From contig JAOATL010000015.1 of the NCBI GenBank assembly GCA_030158125.1, forward strand, positions 1 to 64,000: 64,000 nucleotides of DNA. Direction: 5' to 3'. The stretch comes from Limnohabitans sp. Its GTDB lineage: Bacteria; Pseudomonadota; Gammaproteobacteria; Burkholderiales; Burkholderiaceae_C. A program made the translations under genes and the position numbers. The notes below the pieces were generated by a model. The model was not told the DNA's origin and searched no databases. It was given only the letters and a program-made list of their open reading frames with translations. This document shows, one piece after another, positions 7,612 through 13,685 of the stretch (position 1 is the stretch's first letter; every line of letters begins with the position of its first letter).

Positions 7612-8106
7612 ATGACCCAGATGACCCGCACCCTTTGGCCCTTGACCTTGATCGCCGCGCTGGCGTTGTCCAGTGCTGCTTTTGCCGGTGGCACCCATGC
7701 TGGTGGCCACGGACACGGTAGCGACGAGACGGCAATTGGAAAACCCGGCGTGGCCAGCAAGGCCAGCCGAACCGTCACCATCGAGATGACGGACAACATG
7801 CGCTACACGCCAGCCGATATTCAAGTCAAGCAGGGCGAGACGGTGCGCTTCATCGTCAAAAACAAAGGCCAGGTCAAACATGAATTGAGTTTGGGTACCC
7901 AGCAGGAATTGCTGGAACACCTGGAGCAGATGCGCAAGTTTCCAGATATGGAACACGATGAACCCAGCAAAGTCACGCTGGCTCCTGGAAAGCAGGGGGA
8001 AATCGTCTGGCAGTTCACAAAAGCAGGAGCTGTGAATTTTGCCTGCCTGATGCCAGGTCATTACGAGGCCGGTATGAAGGGTCAGGTCAAGGTTAATAAG
8101 AAATAG
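7612..8106 (+). CDS. Cupredoxin-family periplasmic copper protein (CopI-like)
   Basis: The product is 164 aa: signal peptide (about 1-25), a His/Gly linker (THAGGHGHG), then a plastocyanin-like domain from about 52 to the end. Type-1 copper ligands are visible: H90 (KHEL), C145, H150 and M155 in ACLMPGHYEAGM. GGAGAAATTGCA precedes the chosen ATG; a longer frame from 7561 overlaps the oxidase and is unlikely. Related proteins (CopI) are periplasmic and needed for copper tolerance. It may shuttle electrons or copper for the neighbouring oxidase (inference). Confidence 0.85.
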   Translation: MTQMTRTLWPLTLIAALALSSAAFAGGTHAGGHGHGSDETAIGKPGVASKASRTVTIEMTDNMRYTPADIQVKQGETVRFIVKNKGQVKHELSLGTQQELLEHLEQMRKFPDMEHDEPSKVTLAPGKQGEIVWQFTKAGAVNFACLMPGHYEAGMKGQVKVNKK

Positions 8107-8132
8107 TTTGAGCGATTAAAAAGGAGCGCCAC

Positions 8133-8621
8133 ATGTCCCGACAGCACTCGATTGTTTTCGCCACCCGGCGCGCCTGCCTCGCGGGCATCGCCTTGCTGGC
8201 ACTGGCCCCTTTAAGCATGACCGCTTACGCCGCACCGGCAACTTTGCAGGTCTGGAAAGACCCCAATTGTGGCTGCTGCAAAGACTGGATTGCGCACCTC
8301 GAAAAGAATGGTTTTGCGACCACTGTGATTGACCAAGGCAACAACGCCGCACGCGCACGCCTTGGTATGCCGCAGAAATTTGGCTCTTGCCACACGGCAT
8401 TGATCCAGGGCTATGTGATCGAGGGCCACGTGCCCGCTGCGGACATCCAACGCCTACTCAAAGAAAAACCCAAAGCCTTGGGACTGTCAGTGCCAGGCAT
8501 GCCGGTTGGGTCGCCAGGCATGGACGGTCCATCCTATGACAACCGACGCGATGCGTATCAGGTGCTGCTAATCCAGCGCGACGGCAGCACCACTGTTTTC
8601 AACACCTACCCACGAGGATAA
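8133..8621 (+). CDS. DUF411 (CopG-like) thioredoxin-fold copper protein
   Basis: The product is 162 aa. The N-terminus (about 1-33) looks like an export signal with an Arg pair. The mature domain begins LQVWKDPNCGCCKDW, where C46, C48 and C49 form the CxCC site of DUF411. A second conserved cluster, GSCHTA (C86, H87), and a Met-rich stretch (PGMPVGSPGM) follow. CopG, the DUF411 protein of copper operons, has a thioredoxin fold and is proposed to interconvert copper redox states in the periplasm. It ends three bases before the CusF-like gene starts. Confidence 0.85.
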   Translation: MSRQHSIVFATRRACLAGIALLALAPLSMTAYAAPATLQVWKDPNCGCCKDWIAHLEKNGFATTVIDQGNNAARARLGMPQKFGSCHTALIQGYVIEGHVPAADIQRLLKEKPKALGLSVPGMPVGSPGMDGPSYDNRRDAYQVLLIQRDGSTTVFNTYPRG

Positions 8622-8623
8622 CC

Positions 8624-8968
8624 ATGAACATCATCCAGAAAATCACCACCGTTTCCGCCTTGGCCTTGGGCATCGCGCTGCCTGTGAGCAGCATGGCACA
8701 GACCACCATGGATCACAGCAAGATGGATATGTCGCAGCCCGCTGCGTCGATGACCGAAGGCGAAGTCAAGAAAATAGACCTTGAGGCTGGCAAAGTCACC
8801 ATCAAACACGGCCCCATTAAGCACATGGACATGCCCGGCATGACCATGGTGTTTACAGCCAAAGACAAAGCGTTACTCGCCAATGTGAAGCCTGGTGATA
8901 AGGTCGAATTCATGGTCATCAATGAAGGGGGGAAAATGATCGTTACTGATCTCAAGGGCGCTCGTTAA
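8624..8968 (+). CDS. CusF-like periplasmic copper-binding protein
   Basis: The product is 114 aa with a signal peptide (about 1-25) and a Met/His linker (MDHSKMDM), followed by a CusF/SilB-type OB-fold domain. The metal site of E. coli CusF (H36, W44, M47, M49) corresponds here to H62, M70, M73 and M75 in HGPIKHMDMPGMTM. The Trp that shields Cu(I) in CusF is therefore Met, a substitution also met in other PF11604 proteins. It is the last gene of the copper operon and probably hands copper to an efflux channel or to the oxidase. Confidence 0.87.
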   Translation: MNIIQKITTVSALALGIALPVSSMAQTTMDHSKMDMSQPAASMTEGEVKKIDLEAGKVTIKHGPIKHMDMPGMTMVFTAKDKALLANVKPGDKVEFMVINEGGKMIVTDLKGAR

Positions 8969-9075
8969 GAATTTTTTGGTTTGGTAGCTACGCCAGCAGT
9001 CTTAGTGGTCCTAGATTCGTTGGCTGACTTGGTCAGAATAGAAGGCCGGAACGGCAGTATTTGATTGGCATCGGT

Positions 9076-9105
9076 GATCTCCATACAGCAAAACGTATGG
9101 AGATC
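9076..9105. repeat. Perfect 11-bp inverted repeat
   Basis: GATCTCCATAC (9076-9086) and GTATGGAGATC (9095-9105) are perfectly complementary around an 8-base loop. The repeat lies in the gap between the end of the copper operon and the converging PIN-domain gene. It lacks a T-run, so it is either an atypical terminator for converging transcripts or a protein-binding or recombination site. Confidence 0.6.
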
Positions 9106-9152
9106 GAACGTGCGCGAAATTAGTGGCTGTTCCGTCGCCGTGGATGTTGTGC

Positions 9153-9662
9153 TCAGCGCAAGGCGTTGAGCATTTTTTCGGCTTCTGGCCAGGGCAACCG
9201 GCGCTTACCAAGCTTCATTCTGTCAAGCGCCTTGAAGGCGTCGTCGACCGTCAGCAACTGGTTTTCAATCATGGCGCACAACAGCCCAATGGTGCCCATG
9301 ACGTTGACCTGCTCCTTGTTGGCGACAATTCGCAAATTGGTGTCACCCGTCAGCAGGGTGCAGACCTCTTGCTTCGCAAGTGCCAGAGCTAAGTAGTCGT
9401 TGTGACTGGGCTTGGGACCGTTTTTCGCTGGAAGCAGATGATTGTGCTGGGCTGGCAACTGCTGGGCATACGCCACGAAGTCGCCGCTGACCTCCATGAT
9501 TTGTAGGCCCAGGTTTTCAAGTCCTGGGCTGCCCGGTTCAATTTCTTCGTAATACAGCAGGTCAGGGATGCCGAACTGCATGGGAAGCTGAAAGAGCGTG
9601 CCCATCAACGCCCCGGCTTCCATGTCGATCAAAATATTGGCATCACTGATGAGCAACCGCAT
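9153..9662 (-). CDS. PIN-domain nuclease (DUF3368 type), putative toxin
   Basis: The product is 169 aa. PIN-fold acidic motifs are visible: SDANILID at the N-terminus (D7), an EE pair near 39, HNDYLALALA (D89) and LLTGDTNLR (D107). Such proteins are Mg2+-dependent ribonucleases and are often toxins. The start overlaps the end of the upstream HTH/peptidase gene by 20 bases, typical of translationally coupled toxin-antitoxin pairs. Toxicity and target are not known from sequence. Confidence 0.78.
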   Translation of the reverse strand: MRLLISDANILIDMEAGALMGTLFQLPMQFGIPDLLYYEEIEPGSPGLENLGLQIMEVSGDFVAYAQQLPAQHNHLLPAKNGPKPSHNDYLALALAKQEVCTLLTGDTNLRIVANKEQVNVMGTIGLLCAMIENQLLTVDDAFKALDRMKLGKRRLPWPEAEKMLNALR

Positions 9663-10722
9663 CCGATGACTCCAACTGACGTTCTTTGTGGAAGCGCATC
9701 ATCGGAATGCCCAGCAGTTCCGCTGCTTTGGCTTCAGAGATGTATTGCTCTGCCAGAGCGCGGTATACCAACTGATCGAAGAGTCGGGGGTGTTCCTGAG
9801 GTAATGGATTTCCGGGTTCGTTCTTGCGCCAGCCCTTGGCCGAAAAGCGTTTGAACATCATGAGATGTGCAGCATCGGTGATCACGCCACACTGCTTGGC
9901 TCGTTGCAGCCATCCAGACATCGATAGGCCGAACTCATGCTTGAGCACATAGAGCTCCTGCCACTCCAGCGCGTGGCGCTGCTGCCCAAGCAATTGATGC
10001 ACGGCCACGCGTGGTGCCAAGAAGGCCCCCGCGAACCGGTCGCAGGCCTTTTCCTCATCAAGGCCAACAGCCAGCCGTCCCTCAAGCAGCAAATGCCCCA
10101 GTTCGTGAGCCAGCGTAAACCGCTGCCGATCGCCTGGCCACCGTTTTGAGACGGCCACGATCGGGAATTCCCGACCATCGTCGGTGCGGGCTTTGGCGGT
10201 CAGGCCAGAGAACCCTGGGTGTTCTTCATCAACGACAATGACCAGCAGACCAAGACCTTCAAGGGTGTCTGTGAGGTCTCCAATGGGGTTCATTCCCAAC
10301 TGCCAAGCGTTGCGGGCCTGGTCGGCAAGTGCTTCGATCTCATCCAGCGCCTGGATGTGTTCAGGGAGTCCGACCGGAGGGGCGAACACCAATAGAGGTA
10401 ATTCTGGAAAAGCCCCGAGAAGTTCCACACGCTTCTCCACCAACTCCACGACCTTGATCTTTAGTGCATCCTGTGCCGTCTTGCCAAAGGCCGCCGTTTT
10501 ACGGAACTCTGGCTCAAGCAGTTCGACGGAGTGGGTGCGAAAGAAGTATTCGGTGCGGACGTCGCAGGCACGCGCCAGCTTGAGGAGTTGAGAGGAAGAA
10601 GGCGTTAGCAACCCCTTCTCGTACTTCTGGATCGCTGTGTGCGAGACACCGACTTTTTCACCCAAAGCACCCAGGGTCAGACCAGCAGCCAATCGTGCTT
10701 GCCGAATGCGATCTGCGATCAT
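9643..10722 (-). CDS. XRE regulator fused to ImmA/IrrE-type M78 peptidase, putative antitoxin
   Basis: The product is 359 aa. An N-terminal helix-turn-helix of the XRE type (about 5-58, VGVSHTAIQKYEKG) precedes a peptidase M78 domain with the zinc motif HELGH at 206-210 and a downstream ExxxD-type helix (EEKACDRFAGAFLAP). This COG2856 layout is found in stress and phage regulators that cleave repressors, and next to PIN genes in predicted toxin-antitoxin loci. GGAGGTATC precedes the ATG strongly. An inverted repeat at 10740-10777 may be its own operator. Confidence 0.85.
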   Translation of the reverse strand: MIADRIRQARLAAGLTLGALGEKVGVSHTAIQKYEKGLLTPSSSQLLKLARACDVRTEYFFRTHSVELLEPEFRKTAAFGKTAQDALKIKVVELVEKRVELLGAFPELPLLVFAPPVGLPEHIQALDEIEALADQARNAWQLGMNPIGDLTDTLEGLGLLVIVVDEEHPGFSGLTAKARTDDGREFPIVAVSKRWPGDRQRFTLAHELGHLLLEGRLAVGLDEEKACDRFAGAFLAPRVAVHQLLGQQRHALEWQELYVLKHEFGLSMSGWLQRAKQCGVITDAAHLMMFKRFSAKGWRKNEPGNPLPQEHPRLFDQLVYRALAEQYISEAKAAELLGIPMMRFHKERQLESSDAVAHQ

Positions 10723-10739
10723 GATACCTCCTAGGGTTT

Positions 10740-10777
10740 GGTTTAAAAGATCTGGAAGTCTACCAAATTTTTAAACC
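10740..10777 (-). promoter_or_regulatory. Candidate autoregulatory operator of the HTH-M78/PIN operon
   Basis: GGTTTAAA (10740-10747) and TTTAAACC (10770-10777) form a perfect 8-bp inverted repeat with a 22-base spacer, directly upstream of the HTH-M78 gene's ribosome binding site. The AT-rich spacer would hold the promoter. XRE antitoxins usually repress their own operon from such sites; this is inference. Confidence 0.5.
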
Positions 10778-11153
10778 CCTGGGTAGTCTTTGCCTTGGTG
10801 CGTGACAGATGGCGCTATATGCTTGCCAGGACTGCTGGCCTTCAGTGGCCGACACGCGTGGTGGCAGGAATTTCTCCTAACCAGCGAGGAAGTTAGAGCA
10901 AAACCTTGGAAGCGCCCCGATTTCCTCATTCGGGGGGTGTTTTCAGGACAACAAGCCTCACACCTTCGGGATGAGTGTTTGCGGTGCTGCTATACTCCAC
11001 CACCAAATTCCAATGAGGAGATCCGAGTAGTTCCGAGGAGTTGGTAGTAAAGAAATTCGCAAAGATTTCTGCCTACCCAATCCATATAACGAACTCTCTC
11101 GGCTCCCAAGCTAAAAAAATCAACGACTTAGAGCGTGTGCCACGCTCAAGAAA
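10778..11153. other. Intergenic stretch without a supported gene
   Basis: I see no supported gene here. A plus-strand open frame at 10790-11047 has unusual composition, no clear ribosome binding site and no family resemblance. The stretch contains the first CCACCA-ending repeat (10994-11005). It looks like degraded edge DNA of the island. Confidence 0.5.
10994..11005 (+). repeat. Att-like repeat, copy 1
   Basis: ACTCCACCACCA differs at one base from ACTCCTCCACCA at 11684-11695, 690 bases away in the same orientation. Both end in CCACCA, like tRNA or tmRNA 3' ends. Read as a possible older or secondary integration scar. Confidence 0.4.
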
Positions 11154-11173
11154 GCGGCCCCACTAGGGGCCGC
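11154..11173 (-). terminator. Rho-independent terminator of the minus-strand HTH remnant
   Basis: GCGGCCCC and GGGGCCGC form a perfect 8-bp GC-rich stem with a 4-base loop. On the minus strand it is followed by TTTCTT and lies 25 bases past the stop of the HTH remnant. Confidence 0.7.
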
Positions 11174-11197
11174 AGTCGTTTCTAACCTCCTATTTTG

Positions 11198-11401
11198 TTA
11201 TCCAGGTAGTTGCGCGAGCGTCTGCAGCAATGTGCGGCGGTTTTCGTCTTCAGATGACGTCGCGCCATTGGCTTTCGCTTCCTCCGACCATTTACGCGCC
11301 CACCCCATCACTTCCTCAGGATTGAAGCGGATGAGACTTCCTACTCTGGTGTGCGGAATACCAAGTGTTTTCCGAACCTGTGGGTGAGTGTCCTTGCATT
11401 C
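11198..11401 (-). pseudogene. Truncated HTH (excisionase/AlpA-like) gene, no start codon
   Basis: An open frame of 67 codons begins immediately after an in-frame TAG and has no usable start. It reads VRKTLGIPHTRVGSLIRF followed by NPEEVMGWARKW, the recognition-helix and wing pattern of small excisionase or AlpA-type helix-turn-helix proteins. The N-terminal part of the fold is missing. Its stop codon and downstream terminator are intact, so the 5' part was probably cut off by a rearrangement. Such proteins control excision or transcription in integrative elements. Confidence 0.55.
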
Positions 11402-11457
11402 CTACGATTGCAAGTGAACTTGAGAGACGGCTCTCAAGAAGCTTTCAGGGGATTTCT

Positions 11458-11580
11458 ATGGAAAAACTGGTTCTCAGTGAGCGCGAGCTATCAGCGCATT
11501 GGGGTGTCAATGTCAAAACGTTGCAGCGTTGGCGAGCAGAAGGACGCGGCGGGTTGATGAGGAAAAAACGAGGAGTGTGA
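11458..11580 (+). pseudogene. Truncated HTH DNA-binding protein, 40 aa
   Basis: ATG at 11458 after CAGGGGATTTCT encodes LSERELSAHWGVNVKTLQRW and then RAEGRG, the start of a MerR/AlpA-type helix-turn-helix. In family members this is followed by a conserved wing. Here the reading changes after RGGLMRKKRGV to a stop, so the C-terminal part is missing. It faces away from the other HTH remnant, and both lie between the two CCACCA repeats. It is probably an inactive relic of an integrative element. Confidence 0.6.
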
Positions 11581-11610
11581 GTAAGTCCGGGTAGTGGCTA
11601 CTAAGCGCCA

Positions 11611-11672
11611 CGAACCTCTCATGAACCGCAGGCTGAGCTACGGGCTTCCCATGACTACGGAATGAGGGTTCG
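11611..11672. repeat. Inverted repeat next to the island edge
   Basis: CGAACCTCTCAT (11611-11622) pairs with ATGAGGGTTCG (11662-11672) over 11 bp with one bulged base. A third copy of CGAAC at 11681-11685 offers an alternative pairing with GTTCG. It directly precedes the att-like repeat and could hold integrase-arm or regulatory sites. Confidence 0.4.
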
Positions 11673-11684
11673 TTATGATGCGAA

Positions 11685-11695
11685 CTCCTCCACCA
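11685..11695 (+). repeat. Candidate attachment site at island edge
   Basis: CTCCTCCACCA has the form of a tRNA or tmRNA 3' end including CCA. It is immediately followed by a strong Rho-independent terminator that has no gene before it, as when an element integrates into the 3' end of an RNA gene and separates it from its terminator. The same 11 bases end the tRNA-Tyr in this window, but that copy is intact with different flanks. The matching left end would be outside the window. Confidence 0.5.
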
Positions 11696-11699
11696 ATTT

Positions 11700-11733
11700 A
11701 AACCCTAGCAATAGAAATGTTGCTAGGGTTTTC
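11700..11733 (+). terminator. Strong Rho-independent terminator with no upstream gene
   Basis: AACCCTAGCAA and TTGCTAGGGTT form a perfect 11-bp stem with an 8-base loop, followed by TTCT. It lies five bases after the CCTCCACCA repeat. No intact gene on the plus strand precedes it. Confidence 0.8.
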
Positions 11734-11798
11734 TGCTTTCTGGCATAGCGTTTTGTTCTTTGCTAACACGCCAATGCTACTTTGCAGCCTACGGTTGA

Positions 11799-11821
11799 GG
11801 ACTGCGGGAGTCCGATTTTTT
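11799..11821 (+). terminator. Second orphan Rho-independent terminator
   Basis: GGACT and AGTCC around GCGGG, followed by GATTTTTT, form a plus-strand terminator. No plus-strand gene ends here, so it may belong to the transcript interrupted by the island. Confidence 0.6.
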
Positions 11822-11879
11822 CTGTTTCGGAGAACAACTTTGTTAGATCTTTGGGATGCGCCCGTTGGCAAGCGTGCGT

Positions 11880-12683
11880 TCAGCGCCACCCCCAGCGCTG
11901 CATTTCTCGTTTGTCTTGCGCCGCTTCTGCTTCTATGCTGTCTTTGGGCAGTTGCCGCAAGCACGCTTCGAGTTCTTCAGGTGTGAGTTTTTGCGCCGCT
12001 GCGGGTGTGGCCACTGTTTGCGGTGATTTGCCATCCCACACAAAGGGGTTGCGAAACACAGGCGGGTCTGGCAAACAATCGTCTTTGTAAATGGGTGGCC
12101 CATCGTCTGCAAACGGCGTGAAGGAAATGGTTTTTTCAAAAATCAGGGGCTGACCGGTGGGTGTGGGCGGCAGCGGGGGCAAGGCTTGGATGGCCTTGCG
12201 CGCCAGTTGCTCTGCGGCAGCGGAGGTTGACCACAATGTGTCCAATTGGGCCAGCTGTCCGCTGGGTGCAATCACCACCCTGAAGCGCACCACGCCCTGT
12301 TGTGGGCCCTCAACGGCGGTACCCATCATGCTGCGCACTTGTTGCCCCCAGCTGTATCGATAGCCTTTGCTGTTTTTCTGGGTGTATTGCGCCGCAAATG
12401 CCCACTCTTCGGCCGTGGGCGGCGGCGGTGCAGCCAGGGTGGCCAAGGGCTTGTCGGGGGCTACTGACGTCAAGGGTGTTTGCGCTGGCGGTGGCGGCAA
12501 AGGTTTTGGCAAGGCCGGCTCTGGCAACGTGGGCACGATGGCCACCAGCACAACAGGGCTTGTCTTTTGGAAAAGGCGGCTTTGAACCGACAAAGCCGCG
12601 TGACTGGCCATCCAAAATGCCAATGCATGCAACGCCAGCACCCCAAGCCCCGTCAGCAGTTTGACTGGCGTGCGCATGGTCAT
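11880..12683 (-). CDS. TonB-like energy-transducer family protein
   Basis: The product is 267 aa. It has an N-terminal membrane anchor (about 8-28), a Pro-rich linker (PEPALPKPLPPPPAQTP) and a TonB C-terminal-like domain around 120-190 (GVVRFRVVIAPSGQLAQL, then AARKAI-type helix). The last 80 residues are an extension with KRE/Trp-rich ends. Such proteins couple proton-motive force to outer-membrane receptors, but no ExbBD or receptor is nearby. I chose the ATG at 12683 over a TTG at 12701 and an ATG two codons later. It may be a general envelope protein rather than a true TonB. Confidence 0.65.
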   Translation of the reverse strand: MTMRTPVKLLTGLGVLALHALAFWMASHAALSVQSRLFQKTSPVVLVAIVPTLPEPALPKPLPPPPAQTPLTSVAPDKPLATLAAPPPPTAEEWAFAAQYTQKNSKGYRYSWGQQVRSMMGTAVEGPQQGVVRFRVVIAPSGQLAQLDTLWSTSAAAEQLARKAIQALPPLPPTPTGQPLIFEKTISFTPFADDGPPIYKDDCLPDPPVFRNPFVWDGKSPQTVATPAAAQKLTPEELEACLRQLPKDSIEAEAAQDKREMQRWGWR

Positions 12684-12716
12684 AGGAGCGTCGACCTGCA
12701 AAGGCTCAAGGACGCA

Positions 12717-13172
12717 TTAATGCTGAGGCACCACACCTGCCGCCTTGGCGTTGGCATCGACACCGCCCTTGGCTTGCCACTCCGCATAACCGCCCTGCAG
12801 AATGCGAACGTTTTCCCAGCCCGAGACGCGCAGGGCAAAGCCGGCTTGGGCCGACAAGGTACCGGTATTGCAATAGATCAGGACCATTTTGTTTTTGGGA
12901 ATGTCGTTGCGCTTGGCCAAAACTTGACGCCATTCAATGTTGACTGCGCCAGGCAGGTGCGCTTTGGAAAATTGCGCGGCATCGCGCACATCAATGATCA
13001 TCATCTTGGCGTATTCGCTCTTGGGAATTTGTTCGGCAAAGATGGTGCCGCCGCCATAGTCCACAAACTCCAAGTAACCGGCCAACTCGTCAATCACTTT
13101 GGCTTTGTCGTTGGCCCAAACAGGGAAGGCCGATGTCAGCACCAACAGGGCTGTGCAGAGTGATTTTTTCAT
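12717..13172 (-). CDS. Secreted single-domain rhodanese
   Basis: The product is 151 aa with a signal peptide (1-20, ending PVWA). One rhodanese domain follows, with IIDVRDAAQFSKAHLPGAVN and the active-site Cys101 in YCNTGTLS. Rhodaneses carry sulfur as a Cys persulfide; exported single-domain forms are common and their substrates are mostly unknown. It lies 33 bases upstream of the TonB-like gene on the same strand and could be cotranscribed. Confidence 0.85.
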   Translation of the reverse strand: MKKSLCTALLVLTSAFPVWANDKAKVIDELAGYLEFVDYGGGTIFAEQIPKSEYAKMMIIDVRDAAQFSKAHLPGAVNIEWRQVLAKRNDIPKNKMVLIYCNTGTLSAQAGFALRVSGWENVRILQGGYAEWQAKGGVDANAKAAGVVPQH

Positions 13173-13271
13173 GGTGTCTCGATGTATTAGTTGTCTCTAA
13201 TATTATGGCATTGATCGCGAAATTGTCGACAATACCGCCATACTCCAGGCTTTGGCACAACTTCCTTTTTC

Positions 13272-13682
13272 ATGAGATCTCCCATCAGCATTGTCGACGT
13301 CGATCGCACCGACAGTTGGACCCGATACAAAGCCGGCATGTGCGACTCCTGTGCGGCCAATTGCTGCACCATGCCGGTTGAGGTCAAAATGGCCGATTTG
13401 ATTCGCTTGAATTTGGTCGATCCCTTTGAAGCAGCGCACGAAGAGCCCAAGCAAATTGCCAAACGCCTGAGCAAAGCCGGGTTGATTGATCACTTCAATT
13501 TCAAAAACAGCATCTTCACACTGGCGCGGCGCAGCAGTGGTGATTGTCAATTTTTAGATGCCAAAGAACGGCACTGTACGGTGTATGCCAATCGTCCCAA
13601 CACTTGCCGCACCCATCCGCAAGTAGGGCCTAAACCTGGGTTTTGTCCTTACGGTGCATTGGCGCAAAGTCGCGCCAAATAA
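13272..13682 (+). CDS. YkgJ-family cysteine-cluster protein
   Basis: The product is 136 aa. Cysteines are arranged as C24-x2-C27-x3-CC31-32 near the N-terminus, with further Cys in GDCQF, RHCTVY, NTCRTHP and FCPYG. This is the CxxxCxxC-type metal-binding pattern of the YkgJ/UPF0153 family, likely binding zinc or an iron-sulfur cluster. The biochemical role is unknown. It is transcribed away from the rhodanese gene and ends four bases before the converging SPOR gene ends. Confidence 0.82.
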   Translation: MRSPISIVDVDRTDSWTRYKAGMCDSCAANCCTMPVEVKMADLIRLNLVDPFEAAHEEPKQIAKRLSKAGLIDHFNFKNSIFTLARRSSGDCQFLDAKERHCTVYANRPNTCRTHPQVGPKPGFCPYGALAQSRAK

Positions 13683-13685
13683 GCC

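Noticed and set aside
10790..11047. 85-codon plus-strand open frame
   Set aside because: No ribosome binding site, no family resemblance, rich in Trp and Cys, and crosses the att-like repeat; probably chance.
11611..11695. Integron attC site
   Set aside because: Inverted repeats are present, but the conserved GTTRRRY and RYYYAAC core sites are not.
11590..11697. Possible tmRNA or tRNA remnant at the island edge
   Set aside because: Only the CCACCA end and a hairpin fit. No T-loop consensus, tag reading frame or acceptor partner could be found, so it is given only as an att-like site.
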